A stretch of DNA of 64,000 nt, taken from contig JANXAP010000035.1 in the NCBI GenBank assembly GCA_025062275.1, positions 1-64,000 of the forward strand, read 5' to 3'. Under the pieces are notes generated by a model, which had not been told where the DNA came from, made no database searches, and worked only from the letters and a program-made list of their open reading frames with translations. Positions 7,562 to 15,248 of the stretch are shown one piece after another (within the stretch, counting starts at the first letter, position 1; every line of letters begins with the position of its first letter). A program made the position numbers and the translations under genes. This stretch comes from Dehalococcoidia bacterium (GTDB lineage Bacteria; Chloroflexota; Dehalococcoidia; SM23-28-2; HRBIN24).

Positions 7562-8263
7562 ATGACCACTGTCGCTGAGCTGTTCGCCCTCCAGGAGACC
7601 GACCTGGCCATAGACTCCCTTCGCCAGCGTCTCGAGGACGTCATCGGCCGGCTGCAGGAACCGCGGGACCTTCTGGAAATGCGGGACGAAGTGGCCCGGC
7701 TGCGCAAGGAGCTGCTGGACCTGCGTCACCGCCAGCGGGAGGCCGAATGGGAGGTCGAAGAGTTGCGCCGCAAGGCCAAGGCGGTGGAGGACAAGCTCTA
7801 CGGCGGGAGCGTCCGCAACCCCAAAGAACTCCAGGACTTGCAGGCTGACCTGGACTCCCTCCGTCGGCAGCTCTCGCGCAAGGAGGACGCGTTGCTGGAG
7901 ATGATGCTGCAGGGGGACGAGCAGGAGTCAGCCCTGAAGGAGAAAGAGTCCCTGCTGGCCCGCCGCGAGGAGGAATGGCGGACCGAGGAAGCCGCCCTCC
8001 AGTCCCAGAGGGAATCGCTGGAGGCGGAGCTGGCATCCCTGGAGGAGCGAAGGCGGGAGCAGGCGGCCCGCATCAATGGCAGCGCCCTCCAGCTTTACCA
8101 GGAGCTGCGGTCGCGTCGCCAGGGTCGCGCTGTGGCCAGGGTGGAGCGGGGCCTGTGCGGGGGCTGTCGCATCACCCTCCCTACCTCGCTGATCCAGCAG
8201 GCCCGCTCCGGCAACTCCCTGGTCCAGTGCATGAGCTGCGAGCGCATCCTCTACGTGGCATAG
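7562..8263 (+). CDS. Coiled-coil protein with C4 zinc ribbon (CT398-like)
   Basis: The 233-residue protein is mostly charged heptad-like helix (about residues 10-175) followed by a four-cysteine zinc ribbon (CGGC near 197, CMSC near 225), the CT398/FlgZ-like domain pattern. It contains the family segment YGGSVRNPKELQDLQ near residue 80. Members are thought to act as scaffolds or nucleic-acid related factors; RNA polymerase or flagellar binding is known only for individual homologues. Start ATG 7562 lies 38 bases after a strong -10. Its neighbour downstream encodes RNase HI, with a recombinase-like gene between them. Confidence 0.85.
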   Translation: MTTVAELFALQETDLAIDSLRQRLEDVIGRLQEPRDLLEMRDEVARLRKELLDLRHRQREAEWEVEELRRKAKAVEDKLYGGSVRNPKELQDLQADLDSLRRQLSRKEDALLEMMLQGDEQESALKEKESLLARREEEWRTEEAALQSQRESLEAELASLEERRREQAARINGSALQLYQELRSRRQGRAVARVERGLCGGCRITLPTSLIQQARSGNSLVQCMSCERILYVA

Positions 8264-8287
8264 CATAGAAGAAGGGGCGGGCAGGCC

Positions 8288-9517
8288 GTGGACGCCGTGG
8301 GCTACTTCCCTGGCGGAGAGGCTGAAGGGGAGAAGACGTTTCGCCGTTTCTGCCGCCAGCGCCGCCTGCGTCCGGTGGCCTTCCTGACGGAGTCCGGCGA
8401 GGAGGGCTTCCGCCAGTTGCTGGCCCAGGCGCGGGGGGCTGCGGTGGTAGTGCCATCGGCCGCCGCCCTGGGCAGAGACGCGGCCGAGGTGTGCCTGCGC
8501 TACTTCCAGCTGCTGGCCCAGGGTGGGCAGGTGCTCTCCCTGGCCAGCGGGGGCGACGTTGGCCAGGAGTTACTGGGCCACCGCTCAGCCAGCCCCATGG
8601 CGGACCAGGTCAGGAGGGCCATGGCCCGGCTGGCAGTGCGGGGCGCTGCCCTGGGCCGACCCCCCTTCGGCTATCGCGTCGGCGAGAGGCGTCGGCTGGA
8701 GGTGGTGCCCGAGGAGGCGGAGGTGGTGCGCCTCATCTTCCGCCTGTATGTGCAGGAGGGGCTGGGGCTGAGGCGACTGGCCCAGCGCCTCAACGAGATG
8801 GGCATCCGTACCCGCACCGGCCGCCTGTGGACGGTGGCCGCAGTGCGGGACATCCTCCGCAACCGCGTCTACCTGGGCACCTATCGCCGCTTCGGGGTGC
8901 GGGTGCCCGCCAACCACCCCCCGCTGGTCTCTGCTCAGGAGTTCGAGCGGGCGCAGCGGCGGCTGGGGGCGGGCCAGGGGGGTCCCCGTCCCCGCTCTGC
9001 CCTTTTCCCCCTGTCGGGCCTGGCCTACTGCGGCTATTGTGGAGGGCGCATGGTGGGGGTGCGGCGCGTCCAGCGCTGGCGCCGCCGCGATGGCGACCTC
9101 CAGCACGGCGAATACCGCTATTACCAATGCGGGTCGCGGGTCAACCGCAGCCTGTGCGATTATCACACCTGGCGCGCCCAGGAGCTGGAAGAGCGAGTGG
9201 TCGAGGCCGTCCTGGCCCAAGGTGCCGACGACGTCGCCTCCCGGCCTGCCCTTCAGGATGCCGAGCTGCCGCGCCTGCGGCGCCGCCTCTCCCGGTTGCT
9301 GGCCGAAGCGGCCCGCGGCGACCTGGACGAGGATCAGTGGCGGCAGGCGGGGGTAGAGCTGGTGCGGCACTACCTGGGGACCGACGGGCAGGAGGCGCGG
9401 CGCACTCTGCAGCGCTGGCGCGAACTGCCGCCGGAGGAGCTGGGGCGCTGCCTCCACGCCCTGGTAGCGCGGGTCACGGTCTACGACGACGAGGTGAAGG
9501 TGGCCCTGCGGCGGTGA
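8288..9517 (+). CDS. Serine recombinase-like protein with degenerate catalytic domain
   Basis: The 409-residue protein has the large serine recombinase layout: resolvase-like N-terminal part (1-100), Recombinase domain starting at GRPPFGYR (about 123-230), a zinc ribbon (CGYCGGRM near 260 and YYQCGSRVNRSLCDYH near 300), and a helical tail. The catalytic part is ruined: where Y-x-R-x-S is expected there is YFPGG (6-10), and where DRLSRD is expected there is SAAALGRD (57-64). The nucleophile Ser and first Arg are gone, one Arg remains. It overlaps RNase HI by GTGA, base composition matches its neighbours and no mobile-element ends are seen. Probably a domesticated DNA-binding protein. Start GTG 8288. 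Confidence 0.8.
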   Translation: MDAVGYFPGGEAEGEKTFRRFCRQRRLRPVAFLTESGEEGFRQLLAQARGAAVVVPSAAALGRDAAEVCLRYFQLLAQGGQVLSLASGGDVGQELLGHRSASPMADQVRRAMARLAVRGAALGRPPFGYRVGERRRLEVVPEEAEVVRLIFRLYVQEGLGLRRLAQRLNEMGIRTRTGRLWTVAAVRDILRNRVYLGTYRRFGVRVPANHPPLVSAQEFERAQRRLGAGQGGPRPRSALFPLSGLAYCGYCGGRMVGVRRVQRWRRRDGDLQHGEYRYYQCGSRVNRSLCDYHTWRAQELEERVVEAVLAQGADDVASRPALQDAELPRLRRRLSRLLAEAARGDLDEDQWRQAGVELVRHYLGTDGQEARRTLQRWRELPPEELGRCLHALVARVTVYDDEVKVALRR

Positions 9518-9930
9518 AGGCGGAGAGGGTGGTGGCCTACGCCGACGGCGCCTCCCGGGGCAATCCTGGCCCTGCGGCCATTGGCGCTGTTTTGCTCGAC
9601 GAGGCGGGCAGGGAGATATACACTATCTCTCGGCCCATCGGCGTGGCCACCAACAACCAGGCCGAGTACAAGGCGGCCATCGCCGCCGTGGAGGCCGCTC
9701 TAGCACTGGGTGCCCGCTCCCTGGAGCTGAGGATGGACTCGGAGCTGGTGGTGAGGCAGCTCCAGCACCGCTATCGGGTTCGGGACCCCGTCCTGCGCCG
9801 CCTGTTCGCCCGGCTGCTGGAGCTGAGGCGCCGCTTCCAGGAATTCCAGGTGAAGGCGATACCGAGGGAGCAGAACCGCCGGGCCGATGCCCTGGCCAAC
9901 CGTGCCCTCGACCAGGCGCCCGAAGGATGA
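9514..9930 (+). CDS. rnhA: Ribonuclease HI family protein
   Basis: The 138-residue enzyme cuts the RNA strand of RNA-DNA hybrids. The four acidic residues are in place: Asp11 (YADGASRGNPG), Glu51 (NNQAEYKA), Asp75 (RMDSELV) and Asp125 (NRRADALAN). Sequence type is the compact archaeal/Sulfolobus-like or YpeP-like class, which lacks the basic protrusion of the E. coli enzyme. Start GTG 9514 overlaps the recombinase-like stop (GTGA), implying coupled translation. A possible in-frame join into the next gene is prevented by TGA 9928-9930. Confidence 0.9.
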   Translation: MKAERVVAYADGASRGNPGPAAIGAVLLDEAGREIYTISRPIGVATNNQAEYKAAIAAVEAALALGARSLELRMDSELVVRQLQHRYRVRDPVLRRLFARLLELRRRFQEFQVKAIPREQNRRADALANRALDQAPEG

Positions 9931-9959
9931 GGTCGCAGCAAGGCCAAGGAGGTGGTGCC

Positions 9960-10748
9960 ATGTCATACGAGACCATCACCTACGAGAAGCGGGACAGGGT
10001 GGCGCTGGTCACCCTCAACAGGCCGCAGGTCCTGAACGCCTTCAACGCCACAATGGGCCGCGAGCTGATGGACGCCCTTCGGCAGGCGGCCGAGGACAGG
10101 GGCGTCGGGTGCGTTGTGCTGACGGGGGCCGGCAGGGCCTTCTGCTCGGGCTACGACGTGCGCGATTTCCGGCGCATGATCGAGGAGGGAGGCCGACGGG
10201 AGCTGGCGGGGGACGACCTGTTCCGCAGCGTCTACGAGTTCCCCAAGCCCCTGGTGGCGGCCATCAATGGCCCGGCGGTGGGCATCGGCGCTACCATCAC
10301 CCTCCCCTGCGACATTCGCCTGGCATCGGACCAGGCCCGTATCGGCTTCATCTTCGCTCGGGTGGGACTCATCTTCGAGTTCGGCAGCACCTTCCTGCTG
10401 CCGCGGCTGGTAGGGATGGGCAAGGCCCTGGAGCTGGGGATGACGGCCCGTATCATCGATGCCCAGGAGGCTTTGCAGATAGGGCTGGTGAGCCGCGTCT
10501 TCCCCCAGGAGTCCTTCATGGACGAAGTGCTGGCCTTCGCCGGCGAGCTGGCCAACGGCCCCACCCGCATCCTGGGCTGGATGAAGGAGGCGGTGCACCG
10601 GGGCGTGGAGTCGGATCTGGAGACGGCCCGCCGCTTCGAGAACGAGGTCATCGAGCGCTGTCGCCGCTCGCCCGAGCACCGGGAGGGTGTGACAGCCTTC
10701 CTGGAGAAGCGGCAGCCCCGCTGGGCCGAGATCGCCCAGGAGGTCTAG
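9960..10748 (+). CDS. Enoyl-CoA hydratase/isomerase family protein
   Basis: The 262-residue crotonase has the oxyanion-hole segments AFCSGYDVRDF and NGPAVGIGATITLP. The Glu expected in the first hydratase position is absent (IGFIFARVGL), while an acidic residue is kept in the IFEFGS turn. This is the pattern of isomerase-type members (PaaG/ECI-like) rather than a classic hydratase. ATG 9960 has a strong AAGGAGG; the frame also opens at 9927. Ends on CTAG shared with fumC. Confidence 0.82.
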   Translation: MSYETITYEKRDRVALVTLNRPQVLNAFNATMGRELMDALRQAAEDRGVGCVVLTGAGRAFCSGYDVRDFRRMIEEGGRRELAGDDLFRSVYEFPKPLVAAINGPAVGIGATITLPCDIRLASDQARIGFIFARVGLIFEFGSTFLLPRLVGMGKALELGMTARIIDAQEALQIGLVSRVFPQESFMDEVLAFAGELANGPTRILGWMKEAVHRGVESDLETARRFENEVIERCRRSPEHREGVTAFLEKRQPRWAEIAQEV

Positions 10749-12163
10749 CCCGAGACGGGGCCAGCCCCCAGGCCCGGCTCCGTCATGCCCGTGGGGTCTA
10801 GCAGGCGGTCCAGCTCCTCCTCCGAGAGGCTGGTCCGCTCTCGGGCCACCTCGCGGATGGTGCGGCCCGTGCGAGCCGCCTCCTTCGCTATCTCCGCGGC
10901 GGCGTCATAGCCGATGGCCGGGGCCAGGGCGGTGGCCAGCATCAGCCCCTTCTCTACCATCTCGGGGCCGCGCTGGGTCGCCTTCAGCCCCTCCACGCAC
11001 TTCTGACGGAAGTTATCGACGGCACTGGCCAGCAGCTCGATGCTCTCCAGAAGGTTGCGGGCGGCGAGGGGCATCATGACGTTGAGCTCGAAGTAGGAGC
11101 CTTGGCCCGCCTGCACCACTGCCTGGTCGTTGCCCAGCACCTGCCCGCAGACCTGGATGAGGGACTCGGCTATGACCGGGTTTACCTTCCCCGGCATGAT
11201 GGAGCTGCCCGGCTGCACCTCCGGCAGCTGCAGCTCTCCCAGGCCGGCCCGCGGGCCGGAACCCATCCAGCGGATGTCGTTGGCGATCTTCATCAGGCTT
11301 ACGGCCACGGTGCGCAGGCAGCCGCTGGCCATGACCACGTTGTCCAGGGTGGCCTGCATGCAGAAGTGGTTGTCCGTTTCCTTCACCTCCAGGCCCAGCT
11401 CTCGGGAGAGGAGTTCACAGACGCGACGGGCGAATTCGGGGTGGGCGTTGATGCCGGTGCCCACCGCTGTGCCTCCCAGGGCCACCTCCGATAGCTCTTG
11501 CTGGGCGTAGCGCAGGCGCTTGATCCCCCGTTCCACCTGCCCGGCGTAGCCCAGGAACTCCTGGCCCAGGCGGATGGGCGTGGCATCCTGCAGGTGGGTG
11601 CGGCCGGTCTTGATGATGGGCCAGAATTCCTCCGCCTTGCGTAGCAGGGCCTGGCGCAGGGCTTCCAGCGCCGGTATCAGCCGCCGCTCGATGCCTACCA
11701 GGGCGGCCAGGTGCAACGCCGTGGGGATGACGTCGTTGGACGATTGGCAGAGGTTCACGTGGTCGTTGGGGTGCACCAGTCGGGACCCCCGCTCGCCCCC
11801 CAGCAGCTCCGTAGCCCGGTTGGCGATGACCTCGTTGGCGTTCATGTTGGTGGACGTGCCCGACCCGGTCTGGAAGACGTCCACCACGAACTGCTCGTCC
11901 CAGCGCCCCTCGGCCACCTCTCGAGCGGCCTGCTGGATGGCCTCGGCCAGGCGCGGGTCCAGAAGTCCCAGCTCGGCGTTGACCTTGGCTGCCGCCCACT
12001 TGATGAGCCCCAGCATCCGCACGAAGGGGCGGGGCATGGGCTGCCCGGACACGGGGAAATTGAGGACGGCCCGCTGGGTGGAGGCGCCGTAGTAGGCGTC
12101 GGCCGGGACCTCCATGGTGCCCATGGAGTCGCGCTCGATGCGGGTCTTGGGGCCGGCAGTCAT
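10745..12163 (-). CDS. fumC: Class II fumarate hydratase
   Basis: FumC interconverts fumarate and malate in the TCA cycle. The 472-residue product has the aspartase/fumarase signature GSSIMPGKVNP near residue 320, the substrate segments GSGTSTNMNANEV and HPNDHVNLCQSSND, and TGRTHLQDATPI. The start ATG 12163 is supported by AGGAGGTG; upstream reading frame is not translated. The C-terminus ends in LLDPTGMTEPG, typical of the family. Identification is firm, although close relatives (aspartase) share the signature. Confidence 0.93.
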   Translation of the reverse strand: MTAGPKTRIERDSMGTMEVPADAYYGASTQRAVLNFPVSGQPMPRPFVRMLGLIKWAAAKVNAELGLLDPRLAEAIQQAAREVAEGRWDEQFVVDVFQTGSGTSTNMNANEVIANRATELLGGERGSRLVHPNDHVNLCQSSNDVIPTALHLAALVGIERRLIPALEALRQALLRKAEEFWPIIKTGRTHLQDATPIRLGQEFLGYAGQVERGIKRLRYAQQELSEVALGGTAVGTGINAHPEFARRVCELLSRELGLEVKETDNHFCMQATLDNVVMASGCLRTVAVSLMKIANDIRWMGSGPRAGLGELQLPEVQPGSSIMPGKVNPVIAESLIQVCGQVLGNDQAVVQAGQGSYFELNVMMPLAARNLLESIELLASAVDNFRQKCVEGLKATQRGPEMVEKGLMLATALAPAIGYDAAAEIAKEAARTGRTIREVARERTSLSEEELDRLLDPTGMTEPGLGAGPVSG

Positions 12164-12203
12164 GGCAGCACACCTCCTGATGGGTTCGCCGAGGCCATGA
12201 TAA

Positions 12204-12231
12204 GGCCCCCGGCCTTGGGCGGCCAGGGGCC
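12204..12231 (-). terminator. Stem-loop after the 12234 gene (candidate terminator)
   Basis: GGCCCCCGGCC (12204-12214) pairs with GGCCAGGGGCC (12221-12231) with one mismatch and a 6-base loop, just downstream of the minus-strand hypothetical gene. No T-run follows, so it may be a folded 3' end rather than a true intrinsic terminator. Confidence 0.4.
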
Positions 12232-12233
12232 AG

Positions 12234-12581
12234 CTAGGGCTGGGGCGGTTGCTGGGCGGCCTCGGCCCGCGCCCGCTCCAGGGCGGCACGCAGACGGGTC
12301 ATGAGGTCGCCCAGGTTGCGGCTCTGAGTGACGCAGGTGGCACGCACCACGTTCAGCCAGGTATCGGTGCTGAGGCCCAGCTCCCGGGCCTTGCTACGGT
12401 GCCATTCCAGAGTGGAGTCGGCCAGGGCGCGGCGCAGGTCCTCCACCGTCAGACCGCTCACGGTGAGCAAGGGGCGCGCCTGATCCACCCGTTCCTCTTC
12501 CTCCAGGGGCGCGTCGGCCAGCTCGCAGAGGATAGTCAGCACTCGTATCACCGGCTCGGATTCGCGCTCCATGTCTCTCAT
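12234..12581 (-). CDS. Hypothetical helical protein
   Basis: A 115-residue charged, mostly helical protein without a signal peptide; no family recognised. Features: an acidic start, the segment LTVSGLTVEDLRRAL, and a C-terminal Arg/Ala/Glu-rich helix ending in Pro/Gln. No good ribosome site precedes ATG 12581; ATG 12572 is an alternative. It is transcribed toward fumC but separated from it by a stem-loop. Confidence 0.55.
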   Translation of the reverse strand: MRDMERESEPVIRVLTILCELADAPLEEEERVDQARPLLTVSGLTVEDLRRALADSTLEWHRSKARELGLSTDTWLNVVRATCVTQSRNLGDLMTRLRAALERARAEAAQQPPQP

Positions 12582-12815
12582 GTTAGTGAAGGGGTGCCGC
12601 CTTAAACAATAGTAGTGTTATCTGGCAAGAAACGGACATGTCATAGACTATGCCTGGATGTCCAGCGTTTTCCCAAAGACTGGAATAGGAATGGGCGGGA
12701 CTGTGCGGCTACGGTCGGCTGCGCTGTACGCCTGCTATGTCCCTGGCGCGGCACGGCGGGGGACGGCGCCGCGACGTTCGCGGGTGGACGAGCGGAGAGG
12801 GCCTGCTGTCGCTGG

Positions 12816-13484
12816 TCAGGCCAGGTCGGCTACCGCCTCTTCCAGCCCCTTGCGTATGCCCAGGATGAAAGGCACCTCCAGGCGGGTGTACCGCCGCGCC
12901 TCGGCGGAGCGCAGGGTGCGAATGCAGTCCACCAGCTTGTCCAGCTCGTCGGTCTCGAAGGCCAGGATCCACTCGTAATCGCCCAGGCCGAAGCCCTGAG
13001 TGGTGTTGGTGAGCACCTGGGGGAAACGGCGTCCCAGCTCGCCATGCTCCCGCAGCAGGCGCGCCCTCTCGTCGGGCGGCAGCAGGTACCATTCGGCGGT
13101 GCGCACGAAGGGATAGACGCACAGGTAGCGTCGGGGTGGCTCGCCCCTGAGAAAGGCAGGCAGATGGTCGGGGTTGAACTCCGGAGGGCGGTGCAAGCCC
13201 AGGAAGGCCCAGGTCAGCTCCAGATGCTGGCCCAGCAGCGTCCGCTGGAAGGCGATTAGCAGCGACTGGACGGCATCGGCCGAGGGCCCGACCCACCACA
13301 TCATCAGGTCAGCGTCAGGGCGGAATCCCACGCCGGAGTAGATCCCCCGCACCTGGATCGGGGACTCGGGGGCCATGAGCAGCGCCTCTGCCTCGGCGGC
13401 TGCCTGCTGCCGCTGGCCCGGGGCCAGCTCCCGCCAACGCGGGCCACGCCGGAACACGGGGTGATAGGAGTAGACCGTCTGCAT
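12816..13484 (-). CDS. hemQ: Coproheme decarboxylase (chlorite dismutase family)
   Basis: HemQ converts coproheme to protoheme in the coproporphyrin-dependent heme pathway of Gram-positive-type bacteria. The 222-residue protein has the Cld-family segments RGIYSGVGFRPDADLMMWW, the catalytic-tyrosine strand CVYPFVRTAEWYLLP near residue 125, and the distal helix ERARLLREHGELGR, followed by TTQGFGLGDYEWILAFE. A true chlorite dismutase is less likely given the HemQ-like length and the YPFVRT strand. 234 bases separate it from the gene downstream; that spacer shows no clear feature. Confidence 0.87.
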   Translation of the reverse strand: MQTVYSYHPVFRRGPRWRELAPGQRQQAAAEAEALLMAPESPIQVRGIYSGVGFRPDADLMMWWVGPSADAVQSLLIAFQRTLLGQHLELTWAFLGLHRPPEFNPDHLPAFLRGEPPRRYLCVYPFVRTAEWYLLPPDERARLLREHGELGRRFPQVLTNTTQGFGLGDYEWILAFETDELDKLVDCIRTLRSAEARRYTRLEVPFILGIRKGLEEAVADLA

Positions 13485-13653
13485 GCGTCCCTGACCTCGC
13501 CTCCATTATGTGCCCACCATCGGCCCAGAGCCAGACCCCACGCCGGATGTCCAAATGGCGAAGCAGAGTGGCCCAATGGCTCAGCGCCTGCCCGTAACAT
13601 ACCCCTTCCCGCCGACGAATACACTGGCAGAACGACGGGATGGGAGGTGTGTC

Positions 13654-14232
13654 ATGAACGCCGCCAGGCTGGGCTTCATCCTTTCCCTGGGCGTGGGGTC
13701 CTTGCTGCTGGGACTGACGGTCTTCGCCGCCAACGATGGCAGCCCCTCTTCGGGCGGGCAGGGAGACCAGGTGCAACTGCAGCAGGAGGAGGCGACGCCC
13801 ACTGTCACCCCGACGGTCACCCCAACCGTCACCCCGACAGTCACTCCCACCGTCACGCCGACAGCCACCCCTACCGCCGCGCCCGAAGATGGCGAGGAAG
13901 AGGCAGCGGGCGGCCCCGCGCGGGTCACCGTTACCAACCCCGATGGCAAGGAAATGCAGCTGCCGTGCGTCTCCAACGTGGTGCGCGACCCTGCCAGGCA
14001 CCCCAAGTGGCAGGTGCCCGAAGGCCAGGGCTGCGAGCCGGGGCGGGGCGAGGGCACCGAAGAGGGCGTCAATGGCAACAGACGCGGCGGCCCTCAGCGG
14101 GTCAGCATGACCAACCCCGACGGCAAGTGCGTGCAGTTGCCGACCACGGCGGGGCCGGTGCGCAACCGGCAGCGCCACCCTGAATGGTCCGAGGGCTGCG
14201 CCTCCACCCCCGAGGCCGGGGAGGAGGAGTAG
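13654..14232 (+). CDS. Secreted protein with Thr-Pro linker and duplicated 40-residue motif
   Basis: The 192-residue protein starts with a signal peptide or anchor (ARLGFILSLGVGSLLLGLTVFA), then a linker of repeated TVTP units, an acidic stretch, and two copies of a short motif. Copy one (from R at 13921) reads RVTVTNPDGKEMQLP and continues to VVRDPARHPKW...GC; copy two (from 14098) reads RVSMTNPDGKCVQLP and continues to PVRNRQRHPEW...GC. No known family is recognised. GGGAGGTGT precedes ATG 13654. Its last 139 bases overlap the antisense end of the PEBP gene. Confidence 0.7.
   Translation: MNAARLGFILSLGVGSLLLGLTVFAANDGSPSSGGQGDQVQLQQEEATPTVTPTVTPTVTPTVTPTVTPTATPTAAPEDGEEEAAGGPARVTVTNPDGKEMQLPCVSNVVRDPARHPKWQVPEGQGCEPGRGEGTEEGVNGNRRGGPQRVSMTNPDGKCVQLPTTAGPVRNRQRHPEWSEGCASTPEAGEEE
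13804..13875 (+). repeat. 12-bp tandem repeat encoding TVTP units
   Basis: Six consecutive 12-base units of the type GTCACCCCGACG, with third-position changes between copies, encode the Thr-Val-Thr-Pro linker of the secreted protein. The synonymous differences show the repeat is old enough to have drifted while the protein repeat was kept. Confidence 0.85.
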
Positions 14233-14789
14233 CGGGCATAGGTGCCGACCAGCTGGCCCCAGGCCAGAACGTGGCCGTTCATGGCCCGGACTAGCTGGTC
14301 CAGCGAGGCGCCCGGCGCCAGCCGCAGGAAGGTGTCGAGGGCATAGAGGGTGAAGCGGTAGCGGTGAGCCGGGCCGCGGGGCGGGCATGGGCCGCTGTAG
14401 CCCACCCGCCCCGCATCGTTCCTGCCCTGGACGGCGCCCCCCTCCACCCGCTCCCCGACAGGCACCGCCTCGGGCAACGAGCCTGTCCGGGAGGGGAGAT
14501 CATAGAGGAGCCAGTGCACGAAGGTCCCCCGCGGCGCGTCCGGGTCGTCCATCACCAGGGCATAGGACACGGTGCCCTTGGGAGCGCCGAACCAGGAGAG
14601 GGGTGGCGACACGTCGGCGCCGTCGCACGTGTATCGTGCAGGGATATCTCCGCCGGGCGAGAAAGCGGCGCTGCGGACCACCAGCGACATGGGGGCTGGT
14701 GGAGTGGGCAGCAGCGAGGGGGCTTCGCCGCGACAGCCCATGGCCAGCAGGGCGGCGGCCAGGGACAGGCCCGCCAGCCGGCGCCCCAT
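14094..14789 (-). CDS. YbhB/YbcL-type PEBP lipoprotein with abnormal antisense extension
   Basis: A phosphatidylethanolamine-binding-protein family lipoprotein. The signal ends in a lipobox (LLAMGC, Cys19). Family motifs follow: IPARYTCDGADVSPPLSW, ALVMDDPDAPRGTFVHWL, GYSGPCPPRG and YRFTLYALD. The family normally ends at the equivalent of LVGTYAR (Arg codon 14232-14234), but here the frame runs on for about 45 residues antisense to the 13654 gene. The extension is low-complexity relative to the domain and starts where seven other convergent pairs in this window have a shared CTAG; here it is GTAG. Follows the peroxiredoxin stop with no gap. Ligand unknown. Confidence 0.8.
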   Translation of the reverse strand: MGRRLAGLSLAAALLAMGCRGEAPSLLPTPPAPMSLVVRSAAFSPGGDIPARYTCDGADVSPPLSWFGAPKGTVSYALVMDDPDAPRGTFVHWLLYDLPSRTGSLPEAVPVGERVEGGAVQGRNDAGRVGYSGPCPPRGPAHRYRFTLYALDTFLRLAPGASLDQLVRAMNGHVLAWGQLVGTYARYSSSPASGVEAQPSDHSGWRCRLRTGPAVVGNCTHLPSGLVMLTR

Positions 14790-15248
14790 TCAGGCCTCCA
14801 GGCCCAGGGCGCGGAACAGCTCCTGATACTGCTGGGGGCTGTTGGGCTGGAAGAAGGGGTTGGCCAGCAGCACCGTGCCGTCCTGGTCGATGACGAAGAT
14901 GGCCCTTCGGCAGCGTTTGCCCGTCTCGTCCACCACGCCGTAGGCTCGAGCGACCGTCAGCGACTCGTCGCTAGCCAGGGGGAAGGGCAGCCCCCCCAGA
15001 CGCTCCTCGAAGCGGCGGTGGGACTCCAGGTCGTCGGCGCTGATGGCCACCACCTGGGCGCCCAGCTCGGCCAGCAGGTCGAAGTCGCCCTTCAGCATCC
15101 CTACCTGGGTGGCGCAGAGGGGGGTCTCGTCCTGGAAGTAGAAGGCCAGCACCACCTTCCCTTTGCTCAGCAGCTCTGACAGGGCCACCGTCCCCCTGGT
15201 GGAAGGCAGGGTGAAGTCGGGGGCGCGGTCGCCCGGCGAGACGCTCAC
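14790..15248 (-). CDS. Thioredoxin-dependent peroxiredoxin (Bcp/AhpC-TSA type)
   Basis: The 152-residue thiol peroxidase has the opening GDRAPDFTLPSTRG and the peroxidatic cysteine in TPLCATQ near residue 46 (T-x-x-C kept). The usual Gly before Cys is Leu, and no resolving Cys occurs five residues later as in E. coli Bcp. A later Cys in GKRCRRA may serve instead. It reduces peroxides in the cytoplasm. Start is GTG 15248, overlapping the methyltransferase stop (GTGA). Confidence 0.83.
   Translation of the reverse strand: MSVSPGDRAPDFTLPSTRGTVALSELLSKGKVVLAFYFQDETPLCATQVGMLKGDFDLLAELGAQVVAISADDLESHRRFEERLGGLPFPLASDESLTVARAYGVVDETGKRCRRAIFVIDQDGTVLLANPFFQPNSPQQYQELFRALGLEA

Noticed and set aside
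8288-9517. Active mobile element or phage integrase
   Set aside because: The catalytic residues are missing, there are no attachment sites or repeats at the ends, and the gene is overlapped by RNase HI.
12582-12815. tRNA or small RNA in the 234-base spacer before hemQ's end
   Set aside because: No cloverleaf arms or T-loop sequence could be found. No tRNA-like T-loop was seen in the other spacers either.
13804-13875. CRISPR-like array
   Set aside because: The 12-base units are contiguous, have no spacers and encode an in-frame TVTP linker.
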